A stretch of DNA of 64,000 nt from UMGS1279 sp045536815 (GCA_045536815.1 JAZSOH010000025.1:66191-130190); one strand, 5' to 3'. Shown: positions 52,701 to 60,871, counted from the stretch's first letter. The notes: generated from the letters alone by a model not told the origin. Translations and numbers: made by a program.

Positions 52701-53248
52701 CCAGTAGACCTGCGTTTATGTCTAATAAGGAGCTTAGCCCCGCCGAAAAGGGAACGGCGCTTCATAAATTTTTACAATACGCCGATTTCAGACTCCTTAA
52801 AACCGACGCCTTAAAGGAGCTTGATAGACTAAGAGAGCTTGAATTTTTATCCTCGCTTGAAGCAAATGCAATAGATTTAAGCCAGATTACCGCTTTTACT
52901 AAAACCAATATTTTTGAAAGAATGGTTTCGTCAAATAAGGTTTTAAAAGAGCAAAGGTTTTTAATTTCGGTTCCGGCAGGGGAACTTCAAAAAGACCTTG
53001 AGGCAAAACTTTGTAATGAAGAAATAATTGTTCAGGGTGCAATTGACTGCATCTTTTTCGAAGAAAATAAGCCAATTTTAATTGATTTTAAAACCGACCG
53101 TGTTAGCGACGAAAAAGAGCTTTTGAACCGCTATTTTGAACAGCTTAAAATTTATAGTGTTGCTATAGAAAAAATGTTTGGTCATAAGGTAAAAGAGTGT
53201 TATATTTATTCATTACACCTTAACAAATGGATATTAGTTTCAGTATAA
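49730..53248 (+). CDS. addA: ATP-dependent helicase/nuclease subunit A
   Basis: A 1172-residue UvrD-like helicase fused to a RecB-family nuclease. FTPEQKNAVKAKGS and Walker A TAAAGSGKTAVL are at the N-terminus. Then come VDEYQDVNNLQ (Walker B), VVGDAKQSIYGFR, TMHKSKGLQFPVV and RLLYVVMTRAEEKL. The C-terminal nuclease has GTALHKFLQY and LIDFKTDRV. ATG 49730 is preferred to an in-frame TTG at 49724 because GGAGGAG lies at the better distance. Ends at a strong terminator. Confidence 0.96.
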   Translation: MYDRFTPEQKNAVKAKGSVIVTAAAGSGKTAVLTERVIDKLKNESLSADRLLIVTFTNLAAAEMKNRIEKRLYEECENAPFNLHLLKQRLLISSADICTIDSFCIKLLRNHFGKIGINPDFKIADPTTEDMLSKKVLSKIFKEHYETSDEDFYEFLKSTDSIYSDENAQNRVLELYKKVMTMPFYRERLDKMLSDYSNDNVFESVWFEFLFSSLSEKAEELKNALSTQFGTLEGDEKSYFAVGTVINTYVSYLGNIEKAAKEKDFDRIKAFVINPPEKPNLKQKFDSEIKARVKANFEIVNDLLSSYLPIFSLSKEEIENEMHLCQKLANVLVSLCKEFDEKYFAELSKKGLLTFQISEQLAFNLLCENAKDGFASSEVSKEISNFYDEVMVDEYQDVNNLQNMLFYILSDYGKKLFVVGDAKQSIYGFRNASPEFFISKAKNAVPYDQELAGEVLKRVVLSANFRSRKGICDFVNGFFSLAMSEKFGGMVYDELEKLNPKADFLGTAEECVEFRFTESADQSPLEIAKYICECVSRKMLVQSKDSNGLPVLRPVTFGDFAVLFRTSTKFSSYYEAFNEYNIPVSISDGNFFEAAEIKCITAFLTAINSPMNDIAMLTVLMSPVFGFTAEEIAIIKSADKKSRLYKLLKAKSGNDNPKIQRFLEIFNLYRQKAACLKTADLISFILEHSDLLNYYSSCPFGDRRVSNLLYFEEIAEAFSGENLGDLSEFLYHIKFLAEKGEIKQSTISQENSVKFLTMHKSKGLQFPVVIVAEAASNFSLKSTQDDLAVDEKLGLSFTRLDEENAIKYISTPKKITNMHILKKEREEELRLLYVVMTRAEEKLVFFLPHSGTKSSPLFVAKEKLACFSDSTGISPMAFSESKSTAVWILMYALLLKGFEGIRDDLGVSPNVIPDTVRLSDAKATYSFDSVLEPEILGETGEEEKASELPVDFNFKEAFEYKYPFQKLREIEAKTSVSALVKENKTTEYFGASRPAFMSNKELSPAEKGTALHKFLQYADFRLLKTDALKELDRLRELEFLSSLEANAIDLSQITAFTKTNIFERMVSSNKVLKEQRFLISVPAGELQKDLEAKLCNEEIIVQGAIDCIFFEENKPILIDFKTDRVSDEKELLNRYFEQLKIYSVAIEKMFGHKVKECYIYSLHLNKWILVSV

Positions 53249-53251
53249 CAA

Positions 53252-53292
53252 AAAACACGCTAAATCGTTCATCAAACGATTTAGCGTGTTTT
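53252..53292 (+). terminator. Intrinsic terminator of addBA
   Basis: A perfect 18-bp stem (53252-53269 with 53275-53292) and a 5-base loop. T-rich on the plus side and A-rich before, so it may also stop minus-strand transcripts after the amidohydrolase gene. Confidence 0.9.
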
Positions 53293-53368
53293 GCATTGTT
53301 AAAAATCAAATAATAAATTATAAAGCTAAAATCTAATTTACTTAGATATATTTCAAACTTATATTAGT

Positions 53369-54178
53369 TTATTTTATACCATAAAGGTTTAATACATTTT
53401 CGCTTAGTATCATTTTGCGCTCTTTATCAGTTAAGGGGAGGGACATAAATCTCTCAAGCTCAATTTCGGGAGAAAAAATCGGGAAATCAGAACCAAATAA
53501 AACACGGTCTGCGCCATAGCGGCGTATTATTTCGGTAGCCCTTTCTACAGAAAGCTCATAAAGGCTTGAAGAACTATCAACATAAAAGTTTTTATAGTTT
53601 GTAAGCATTTCAACCGCATCATCCCAAACAGACCAACCGCCAAGGTGTGCGCCAATTATAGTAAGGTTTTTGTATATATCTAAAATTGGCACCAAACGGT
53701 TGGGATTCGAATAGTCAAAACGATAATCGCCCGTATGCATTAAAATCGGAATATTTTCTTTTTCGCACAGTTCATATATTTTAAGGCAACGGTAATCATC
53801 AATTTTGAATTTTTGGATATCCGGATGTAGCTTTACACCGTGAAGGCCCAGTTCTTTAATATGCTCTAAATCGCCTTTTATATCAAGGCTATCGGGGTGT
53901 AGAGTGCCAAGACCTATAAGTGTATCCTTATGAAGTAAAACCTCACTGGCAATAAATTCATTTATACTTTTAACTTGGTGAGGTGTAGTCGCGACCGATT
54001 GTACAACAAATCGGTCTATTCCTACATTTTGACCAATTTTTAGTAGAGACTCTACAGTTCCGTCACCGAGCGCTGTCATATTGTAAAACCTGCCGGTACT
54101 ATCTACGGCAGGTTTTGCAATCTTTATTGGATAAATATGACAGTGAGAATCGATAACGGTAAATTTGTTATCTATCAT
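53369..54178 (-). CDS. Amidohydrolase (PF04909-like), last gene of the T-box operon
   Basis: A 269-residue metal-dependent hydrolase of the amidohydrolase-2 type. Metal and catalytic residues are all visible: HxH in VIDSHCHIYP, LHGVKLHPD, His in PILMHTGDY, His in IIGAHLGGW and the Asp in VLFGSDFPIF. The family includes decarboxylases (ACMSD-like), lactonases and amidases, so the reaction is not fixed. It starts 6 bases after the fusion gene stop and so probably shares its transcript and pathway. Confidence 0.8.
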   Translation of the reverse strand: MIDNKFTVIDSHCHIYPIKIAKPAVDSTGRFYNMTALGDGTVESLLKIGQNVGIDRFVVQSVATTPHQVKSINEFIASEVLLHKDTLIGLGTLHPDSLDIKGDLEHIKELGLHGVKLHPDIQKFKIDDYRCLKIYELCEKENIPILMHTGDYRFDYSNPNRLVPILDIYKNLTIIGAHLGGWSVWDDAVEMLTNYKNFYVDSSSSLYELSVERATEIIRRYGADRVLFGSDFPIFSPEIELERFMSLPLTDKERKMILSENVLNLYGIK

Positions 54179-54184
54179 ATCGTT

Positions 54185-56689
54185 TTATACCTCTAGACCT
54201 AAACGTTTTGCTGCATCTTCGCGCATTTTGTATTTTAGAATTTTACCGGCGGCATTCATCGGGAAAGAATCAACAAACTCAATATACCTTGGAACCTTAT
54301 GCCTAGCCATATGGTCGGCAATATATTGTTTCATTTCATCTTCAGTCATATTCTCGCCGTCTTTAAGTATTATACATGCCATAATTTCTTCGCCGTAGCG
54401 CTTGTCGGGTACGCCTATGACCTGAACGTCTTTAACCTTATCGCAGGTATAAATAAATTCTTCAATCTCTTTGGGATAAATATTTTCACCGCCACGAATT
54501 ATCATATCCTTAAGTCTACCTGTTATATTATAATTGCCTTCGGGTGTGCGACAAGCAAGGTCGCCTGTATGAAGCCAACCGTCAGCATCAATGGCCTCAG
54601 CCGTAGCCTGAGGCATTTTGTAGTAGCCTTTCATAATATTATAACCGCGTGCAACAAATTCGCCATTTACACCGTCAGGGCAGTCTTTTCCTGTTTCGGG
54701 GTCAACAATTTTACATTCAACATTAGCAAAGGCGCTGCCAACTGTTTCGGTACGAACTGTGAGAGAATCATAGTAGCTGCTCATAGTACAACCCGGACTT
54801 GCCTCGGTTTGACCGTAAACTGATACTATTTCTTTCATATTCATAACTTCAGTTGCCTTTTTCATAAGGTCGGCAGGGCAGTTTGCACCCGCCATAATTC
54901 CTGTGCGGATATATGAAAAATCAGTTTTTGCAAAGTCCTCGTGTTGCATCATAGCGATAAACATAGTGGGAACGCCGTTAAAGGTTGTAATATGCTCATT
55001 ATGAATGCAGCTAAGCGCCGGTTTTGGCGAAAAATAGGGAAGTGGATAGATTGTCGCACCATGTGTCATAGATGATGTCATAGAAAGAACCATACCAAAA
55101 CAGTGGAACATAGGAACCTGAATCATCATACGGTCGGCAGTAGACAAATCCATATGGTCTCCAATATATTTACCATTATTTACAACGTTATAGTGTGTAA
55201 GCATAACGCCCTTTGGGAAGCCTGTTGTACCTGAGGTATACTGCATATTGCAAACATCATCTTTGTCAACTGCGGCGGCCATTCGGTAAACCTCTTGCAA
55301 AGGCACCTGTGGTGCGCGGTTTATAGCATCCTCCCATGTCATACAACCCTTTTGACTGTAACCAACAGTAATTACGTTGCGAAGGAAGGGGAGTCTACGG
55401 CTATGAAGCGGAGAGCCTACCTTCGTATTTTCAAGCTCGGGGCAAAGCTCGGCAATTATTTTGCCGTAGTGCGTGTCCTTAGAGCCTTCGGTCATAATAA
55501 GTGTATGGGTATCAGACTGTTTAAGCAAGTACTCAATTTCGTGAATTTTATAAGCAGTATTAACTGTAACCAAAACGGCACCGATTTTAACAGTTGCCCA
55601 AAATGCGATATACCACTGAGGTACGTTTGATGCCCAAACTGCAACGTGGGAACCTGCCTTTACACCCATTGAAATAAGGCTACGCGCAAAGGTGTCAACA
55701 TCATCGCGAAACTCTGAGTAGGTACGTGTATAGTCAAGAGTAGTATATTTGAAGGCATATTGGTCAGGGAAACATTCAACCATAGTGTCAAGCACCTCAG
55801 AGAAGGTGAGGTCAATAAGCAAATCCTTTTTCCAAACAAATTTACCTGTACGACTTTTATTATAGTAAAATGTTCTCTCGTTACGAGATGTATCGCCAAA
55901 CTGCTTCATATATCCCATAAACTGTGAAAAAATAATTTCAATATCGTCAAGCTCTTTACACCACAAGGGGTCCCAAACGAGAGAGATAAAACCATCATAG
56001 TTTACAGAACGAAGGGCGAGCATCATATCGCTAATAGGCAATTCGCCTTCACCTATAAGGCAAAAATTGGTGCCGTTTTCGGTTTTCTTTGCATCGTTAA
56101 TATGCACGTGCTTAATGTAGGCGCCAAGATTTTTAATGATTTCATCTGCAGTTTCGCCGCCCTCAAGGTAGGCCGCCGAGAAGTTCCAAAGTGCAGCTAA
56201 GTTGTCGCATGCAAACTGGTCTAAAACCTCGCGCAATTTTGAGGTTTTAGAAAAAAGTCCGGAAGTTTCTATGAGCAACGTTATATTTTTTGAAGTAGCA
56301 ACCGGCAAAGCCTTATTTACAAATGCAAAAACATTGTTATAAGCTTCGTCCGTATCGTTAGCGTTTTCAGCCTTTACGCGTATTGCAGGAATATTAAGGT
56401 TTGATGCAATATTTACACATTTTAAAAATTCCTCAATAGCGGCATCTGTTTTACCGTTTGCACCAATATCACACAAAACATCTATACATGGAATGTTAAG
56501 CTTTTTTTCATAAAGTCTGCGAGCGGTAGCGGCGGCCGTGTAATCGTGAAATGCACCTTCTTTATCGGTGAAAAGGCGGTTATTTACGTTATGGAGTTCA
56601 ATTCCACCAAAACCGAGTTCTACTGCTATATTACAAAAATCGTCAAAAGAGCTGTCGTGCCAACCCTTTGTTGAAAAGGAAAATTTCAT
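54185..56689 (-). CDS. Fusion: xylose-isomerase-like TIM barrel + AMP-forming acyl-CoA ligase
   Basis: A single 834-residue frame. Residues 1 to about 270 are a sugar-phosphate-isomerase/epimerase-like TIM barrel (GFGGIELHNV, LLIETSG with Glu141, YIKHVHINDA with His194/196, IGEGELP). Other usual metal-ligand positions look changed, with WN at 168-169 and LVWD at 237-240. From about 285 to the end is a complete acyl-CoA ligase: YTSGTTGFPKGV (484-495), YGQTEASPG, HTGDLACR, GRLKDMIIRGGENIYP (from about 724) and the catalytic Lys in AAGKILKYK (816). The ligase should adenylate a carboxylate and make a CoA thioester; the barrel may bind or prepare it. No stop or frameshift separates the parts. Coupled to the upstream gene (1-base gap). 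Confidence 0.85.
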   Translation of the reverse strand: MKFSFSTKGWHDSSFDDFCNIAVELGFGGIELHNVNNRLFTDKEGAFHDYTAAATARRLYEKKLNIPCIDVLCDIGANGKTDAAIEEFLKCVNIASNLNIPAIRVKAENANDTDEAYNNVFAFVNKALPVATSKNITLLIETSGLFSKTSKLREVLDQFACDNLAALWNFSAAYLEGGETADEIIKNLGAYIKHVHINDAKKTENGTNFCLIGEGELPISDMMLALRSVNYDGFISLVWDPLWCKELDDIEIIFSQFMGYMKQFGDTSRNERTFYYNKSRTGKFVWKKDLLIDLTFSEVLDTMVECFPDQYAFKYTTLDYTRTYSEFRDDVDTFARSLISMGVKAGSHVAVWASNVPQWYIAFWATVKIGAVLVTVNTAYKIHEIEYLLKQSDTHTLIMTEGSKDTHYGKIIAELCPELENTKVGSPLHSRRLPFLRNVITVGYSQKGCMTWEDAINRAPQVPLQEVYRMAAAVDKDDVCNMQYTSGTTGFPKGVMLTHYNVVNNGKYIGDHMDLSTADRMMIQVPMFHCFGMVLSMTSSMTHGATIYPLPYFSPKPALSCIHNEHITTFNGVPTMFIAMMQHEDFAKTDFSYIRTGIMAGANCPADLMKKATEVMNMKEIVSVYGQTEASPGCTMSSYYDSLTVRTETVGSAFANVECKIVDPETGKDCPDGVNGEFVARGYNIMKGYYKMPQATAEAIDADGWLHTGDLACRTPEGNYNITGRLKDMIIRGGENIYPKEIEEFIYTCDKVKDVQVIGVPDKRYGEEIMACIILKDGENMTEDEMKQYIADHMARHKVPRYIEFVDSFPMNAAGKILKYKMREDAAKRLGLEV

Positions 56690-56690
56690 A

Positions 56691-58067
56691 TTAGTTTGCC
56701 TCCTCGTAAACTATCTTGTTTACGGCATTTATATAGGCGCGTATACTTGCGCTGATAATGTCGGTAGAAATACCGGTTCCCGAATAAAGCTTGCCGTTGT
56801 TTCTAAGCTTTACGATAGCTGAACCCATAGCTTCTTTACCTTCGGTAACCGACTGAATTTGAAAATCGTCTAATTCATAGTGATGACCAATAATTTTTTC
56901 AACAGCTAAAAACGCCGCATCAATAGGACCGTCGCCAATACAAACACCCTGAATTTGTTCATCACCCTTTTCTATTGTTATTTGGGCAGAAGCGGGGATA
57001 ATATTACCGGTGTTTATAACATAATTTACGAGAGTATAAGTTGCAGGAACCTGAAGAGCTACGGTTGCAATAATTGCTTCAAGTTCTTTAAAGCCAACAT
57101 TCTTCTTAGCAGCAACGCGCAAAAATTCTTCATAAACCTTTGATTTATCCTCTTCAGAAAGGTCGTATCCAAGCTTTGACGCAGCTGTTGAAACTGCATT
57201 TATATCATCATTTTTGTCGAGGTGGATAGATGCGTCATCGGTGTTTTTAACTGTTGAAGAGATGTTTTGGGAATTGCTTGTTACCCAACGAATTTGCTTT
57301 ACAATGCGGTGTAGTTCGGTTGTTTTAATGTTTGAATAAAAGCCGTAGTCGTTGCCGCAGTTTTTAATCATATCGGCAAAAATATCTGTAGGAACAATTT
57401 CGCCGTCAACTGCTACCGAAACAAACTCTGCTCCCATTTCAACTGCCATAATTGCCTGTGCGATTGCAAAGCCATTTTTATTGTCACATTTAACACCAAC
57501 AGGCACAGAGCAATAATCGATGATGTTTTTAGCAAAGCTTGCGAAATCGTTAGGGAGCATATTTGCGGCGCTATCGCAAATTGTAACGCTTTTTGCACCG
57601 GCAGATATTGCGGTACTTATAGCTTTTTTAAGAAAATCTTCTTCTGCACGTGTAGCATCAATAGCACAAAAAACAACATTATCTATAACTGATTTTGCTT
57701 TAGCGATACAGCTTTCGATATGCGCTAAAATTTTATCGGGTTTTTTATGGCAAATATATTCCATACCAACAGGGGAGACGGGAAGCTCTATTCTTATTTG
57801 TGCCATTTTAGTGTTGCTTAGTGCAGCTATAGCTTGCTCAACACTTTCGCTTTTAACACCCGCGGCTACCGAAATAACACTGTTCTTCACAAAAGACGAA
57901 ACCGTTTTGATAAGTAAAATGTCTTCTCTTGAGTTCGTAATTTCAGGAAATTCGATGATATCAACACTTAGATTTTCAAGCTGTCTTGCAATTTCAATCT
58001 TTTCCTTAAAACTAAAAGTATTGTTTTCGCGGCAAAGCGTTGCGTCTGCAATTTTGATTTGTTTCAT
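56691..58067 (-). CDS. 2-isopropylmalate-synthase-like protein lacking metal ligands, with LeuA regulatory domain
   Basis: A 458-residue protein built like LeuA: a DRE-TIM barrel (1 to about 260), a helical linker and the LeuA allosteric domain (about 345-458; GDGPIDAAFLAVEKI and STDIISASIRAYINAVNKI). The barrel keeps AIDATRAEEDF, but the key sites differ. TLRDGEQ is replaced by TLCRENN (10-16), the HxH metal motif by VKCDN (192-196), and the NGxGERxGN segment by VDGEIVPTD. The NAFAHESGIHQ helix reads NTDDASIHLDK. Citramalate or isopropylmalate synthesis is therefore doubtful. It could be a regulator or carry out new chemistry. First gene after the T-box; ribosome site AAGGAGAG. Confidence 0.8.
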   Translation of the reverse strand: MKQIKIADATLCRENNTFSFKEKIEIARQLENLSVDIIEFPEITNSREDILLIKTVSSFVKNSVISVAAGVKSESVEQAIAALSNTKMAQIRIELPVSPVGMEYICHKKPDKILAHIESCIAKAKSVIDNVVFCAIDATRAEEDFLKKAISTAISAGAKSVTICDSAANMLPNDFASFAKNIIDYCSVPVGVKCDNKNGFAIAQAIMAVEMGAEFVSVAVDGEIVPTDIFADMIKNCGNDYGFYSNIKTTELHRIVKQIRWVTSNSQNISSTVKNTDDASIHLDKNDDINAVSTAASKLGYDLSEEDKSKVYEEFLRVAAKKNVGFKELEAIIATVALQVPATYTLVNYVINTGNIIPASAQITIEKGDEQIQGVCIGDGPIDAAFLAVEKIIGHHYELDDFQIQSVTEGKEAMGSAIVKLRNNGKLYSGTGISTDIISASIRAYINAVNKIVYEEAN

Positions 58068-58131
58068 AGTAAGCTCTCCTTTGGCCGATTAAGGCCCATA
58101 CCGTGTTGGTCGGTAATTTAAAATAAAATAA

Positions 58132-58410
58132 AAAAGCCCTGAGGTAAAGAGTAATAACTCTACCTCAGGGACGAAATGCAAATTTCGCGGTACCACCCTG
58201 TTTGCCGTAAAATGCGGCCAACTCAGTCAAAGCTCCAACAAGCTTTGTGTTTTGTAACGGGACAAACCGTAGCAGCTTACTTGGGTTTCAGCCACTCTGC
58301 TCAGGAATGAGGCTTTCTTTTAATATTCTTACTGTCTTGCACCAAACGACAGCTCTCTGAAAAGAAGGGAAAAAAAGAAATAATTCCTTCAAAGCATTTA
58401 AAAATATTTG
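58132..58410 (-). ncRNA. T-box riboswitch controlling the IPMS-like/fusion/amidohydrolase operon
   Basis: On the minus strand the leader has the stem I AGAGAG box (about 58355), the apical hairpin region with CTCATTCCTGAG, then GGCTGAA followed by ACCCAAGTAAG (58286-58276), which should hold the specifier. The invariant T-box AGGGTGGTACCGCG is at 58199-58186. The terminator CCCTGAGGTA/TACCTCAGGG (58170-58137) plus T-run ends it. The specifier reads ACC (Thr) or CCC (Pro) depending on register; neither is a branched-chain codon. Uncharged cognate tRNA should allow read-through. Confidence 0.93.
58137..58170 (-). terminator. T-box terminator hairpin
   Basis: TACCTCAGGG/CCCTGAGGTA arms with an inner GAGT/ACTC extension, followed on the minus strand by CTTTTTT. 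Confidence 0.92.
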
Positions 58411-58415
58411 CAAAT

Positions 58416-58444
58416 ATTATATCATATTGGATTTTGTTTGTCAA
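58416..58444 (-). promoter_or_regulatory. Consensus promoter of the T-box operon
   Basis: TTGACA (58444-58439) and TATAAT (58421-58416) on the minus strand, 17 bases apart: an exact consensus. Confidence 0.88.
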
Positions 58445-58461
58445 GAGAAAAAATAATAAAA

Positions 58462-58497
58462 AAACTGCCATATTAAACGCTCACATTTAATATGGCA
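58462..58497 (-). terminator. Intrinsic terminator of the oxidoreductase-ilvE operon
   Basis: TGCCATATTAAA (58466-58477) pairs with TTTAATATGGCA (58486-58497), followed on the minus strand by GTTTTTTT. It separates ilvE from the T-box operon. Confidence 0.9.
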
Positions 58498-58507
58498 ATT
58501 ATGTTGT

Positions 58508-59569
58508 TTATAGCTCGTAAGTCCAACCGAAAGTATCGTCGATTTTTCCCCACTGAATTCCTGTTAGGGTATCGTAAAGCATTTGTGTTACTTCACCGAT
58601 TTCGCCGTTATTTACAGCGTATTTGGTTCCCTTATAACAAAGCTCACCAATAGGAGAAATAACAGCAGCTGTACCGCAACCCCACGCCTCTTTAAGAGTG
58701 CCGTTTTCCATAGCGGCTGCGAGTTCGTCTATGCTAAGAAGACGCTCACTTACTTTATAACCCTTGCTACGTAAAACTTCAAGGCAAGATTTACGGGTAA
58801 TACCGGGGAGAATTGAGCCCGAAAGCATAGGTGTTACAATTTCGTCGCCGATTTTGAACATTACGTTCATAGCGCCAACCTCTTCTATGTATTTGCGCTC
58901 AACGCCGTCAAGCCACAAAACCTGTGAGTAGCCTTTTTGTTCGGCACGTTCACCTGCGCGGTTACTTGCAGCGTAGTTACCACCGCATTTAGCATAACCT
59001 GTACCACCACGAACTGCACGAACATCTTCATCTTCAATCATAATTTTAACGGGGTTGATACCTTCTTTATAATAGCTACCAACAGGTGAAGCTATTATAA
59101 CAAATGTTGCGTTATGAACTGCGTGAACGCCCAAGGTTTCGTCATTACCAAACATATAGGGACGAAGGTAAAGAGAAGTGCCATCAGCGGCAGGAGTCCA
59201 ATCTTGTTCAACCTTAACAAACTCGGTAAGAACCTTTAAAGCCAAGTCCTCAGGAATTTGAGGAAGACAAAGTCTTTCGGCAGAAGAATTCATACGGCGA
59301 ATATTTTCCATAGGTCTAAAAAGCTGAACCTTACCATCTTTACGGCGGTATGCCTTAAGGCCTTCAAAAATTTCAGAGCCGTAGTGAAGTACGGTAGAAG
59401 CGGGATGCAATGAAAGATTTGCAAAGGGAATGATACGTGCATCATACCAACCCTTTTCGCGTGAATAATCCATCATAAACATATAATCTGTAAAAAATTT
59501 ACCGAAACCTAGTGTAGAACTGTCAGGTTTTTCTTTTAAAACGTCAGCTTTTACAAATTTAATATCCAT
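58508..59569 (-). CDS. ilvE: Branched-chain amino acid aminotransferase
   Basis: A 353-residue fold-type IV PLP enzyme that interconverts Val, Leu, Ile and their 2-oxoacids. It shows LHYGSEIFEGLKAYR, LYLRPYMFGND, the PLP Lys region KCGGNYAASNRAGERA, the Glu in KYIEEVGAMNVMF and SGSILPGITRKS. It lies 13 bases after the oxidoreductase gamma gene with AAGGAGG, so it is expressed with that complex. This strongly suggests that the complex handles branched-chain 2-oxoacids. Confidence 0.95.
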   Translation of the reverse strand: MDIKFVKADVLKEKPDSSTLGFGKFFTDYMFMMDYSREKGWYDARIIPFANLSLHPASTVLHYGSEIFEGLKAYRRKDGKVQLFRPMENIRRMNSSAERLCLPQIPEDLALKVLTEFVKVEQDWTPAADGTSLYLRPYMFGNDETLGVHAVHNATFVIIASPVGSYYKEGINPVKIMIEDEDVRAVRGGTGYAKCGGNYAASNRAGERAEQKGYSQVLWLDGVERKYIEEVGAMNVMFKIGDEIVTPMLSGSILPGITRKSCLEVLRSKGYKVSERLLSIDELAAAMENGTLKEAWGCGTAAVISPIGELCYKGTKYAVNNGEIGEVTQMLYDTLTGIQWGKIDDTFGWTYEL

Positions 59570-59582
59570 TTGTATTTCCTCC

Positions 59583-60113
59583 TTAATTCTCTGAGCCTAT
59601 TTTCATAGCTTTCATATTTATTTGAAGCATTTCGGCTTTTTTAGGCGGAATAACCTTTGAAAGCACTGTTTTGATTTCATCCTCGTTATATTCTTTCATA
59701 ACAGATAGCAACTTGCCGAGAATAATCATATTAGCGAGAGACTGTTTGCCCATATCACTTGCAAGACTGGTTGCGGGGATATAATGAATGTCGATATCGG
59801 TGCGGTCCGACTTGGTTTCAATAAGACTTGAGTCGGCAATTACAATACCGCCTGCTTTAACGGTGGGCACGAATTTTTCAAAGGAAGGAAGATTCATAGC
59901 AATAAGCACGTCGGGCTCAGAAATAATAGGCGAGCCAACCTCTTCATCACTAACAATAACGCTACAGCTAGCGGTACCGCCACGCATTTCAGGGCCGTAA
60001 GAGGGAAGCCAACTAACGTTCTTATCTGCTAGAAGTCCCTTATAAGCTAAGAATTTACCGGTAAACAAAATACCTTGTCCGCCAAAGCCGGAAAGCAAAA
60101 TTTGTGTAGTCAT
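59583..60113 (-). CDS. 2-oxoacid:ferredoxin oxidoreductase, gamma subunit
   Basis: A 176-residue catalytic-domain subunit of the 2-oxoacid:acceptor family (LSGFGGQGILFTGKFLAYKG, SYGPEMRGGTASCSVIVSD). With the alpha and beta subunits it couples 2-oxoacid decarboxylation to ferredoxin reduction, or the reverse. Its ATG overlaps the beta stop codon (TAATG). A valerate-type (VOR) role is inferred from ilvE next door; a 2-oxoglutarate (KOR) role is the alternative. Confidence 0.9.
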   Translation of the reverse strand: MTTQILLSGFGGQGILFTGKFLAYKGLLADKNVSWLPSYGPEMRGGTASCSVIVSDEEVGSPIISEPDVLIAMNLPSFEKFVPTVKAGGIVIADSSLIETKSDRTDIDIHYIPATSLASDMGKQSLANMIILGKLLSVMKEYNEDEIKTVLSKVIPPKKAEMLQINMKAMKIGSEN

Positions 60114-60871
60114 TATTTTGTTTCCTCCTTTGCACTGCGGTCTTTATAAACACCAAGGGGATAGTAGGGAAGCATGTTTTCCTCAAGCCATTTAAGAGCA
60201 TTTTGAGGAGTCATACCCCAGTTTGTAGGACAGGTTGAAACAACTTCAACAAGTGAGAAGCCCTTGCCGTCAATTTGATTTTGGAAGGCCTTTTTAATAG
60301 CCTTTTTGGCCTTAACTATATTTTTAACGTTGCTAACTGTTACACGCTCTAAATACTCGGGACCCTCAAGTTCAGAAAGCATTTCGCAAACCTTAATGGG
60401 GAAACCGCAATGTGATGTATCACGGCCGTATGGCGAAGTTTGTGTAACCTGACCGGGAAGCGAAGTGGGAGCCATCTGTCCACCTGTCATACCGTAAATA
60501 GCGTTGTTAATAAATATGATTGTGATGTTTTCGTTTCGAGCCGCTGCGTGTACAGTTTCAGCCATACCGATAGAAGCCAAGTCGCCGTCGCCTTGATATG
60601 TGAAAACAACGTGATTTTCAGGGTCAGAACGTTTAACACCTGTTGCAACTGCAGGAGCACGGCCGTGAGCCGCTTCAATCATATCGCAGTTAAAATAGTT
60701 ATAAGCAAAAACAGAACAACCAACAGGTGCAATACCAATGGTTTTGCCCTCAATACCGAGCTCGTCGATAACTTCGGCAACAAGTCGGTGAACAATGCCG
60801 TGGGTGCAACCTGGGCAGTAGTGCATAGGCACGTCGCTAAGGGCATGTGGTTTATCAAATACTACTGACAT
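60113..60871 (-). CDS. 2-oxoacid:ferredoxin oxidoreductase, TPP-binding beta subunit
   Basis: A 252-residue thiamine-diphosphate subunit. It has MHYCPGCTHGIVHRL, the TPP/Mg motif QGDGDLASIGMAE ending in NNAIYGMTGGQMAPTS, and a C-terminal EVVSTCPTNWGMTP. The CPGC and CP Cys may contribute to an iron-sulfur site. Start and stop codons overlap those of alpha and gamma, so the subunits are made in fixed proportion. Confidence 0.93.
   Translation of the reverse strand: MSVVFDKPHALSDVPMHYCPGCTHGIVHRLVAEVIDELGIEGKTIGIAPVGCSVFAYNYFNCDMIEAAHGRAPAVATGVKRSDPENHVVFTYQGDGDLASIGMAETVHAAARNENITIIFINNAIYGMTGGQMAPTSLPGQVTQTSPYGRDTSHCGFPIKVCEMLSELEGPEYLERVTVSNVKNIVKAKKAIKKAFQNQIDGKGFSLVEVVSTCPTNWGMTPQNALKWLEENMLPYYPLGVYKDRSAKEETK

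Noticed and set aside
54299..54823. 174-codon plus-strand frame
   Set aside because: It is antisense to the conserved ligase domain of the fusion gene and has no supporting start signal or motifs.
55800..55880. Possible frameshift joining two genes at the barrel-ligase boundary
   Set aside because: The reading frame is continuous through the linker, which is of normal composition, and there is no start codon with a ribosome site at the ligase domain.
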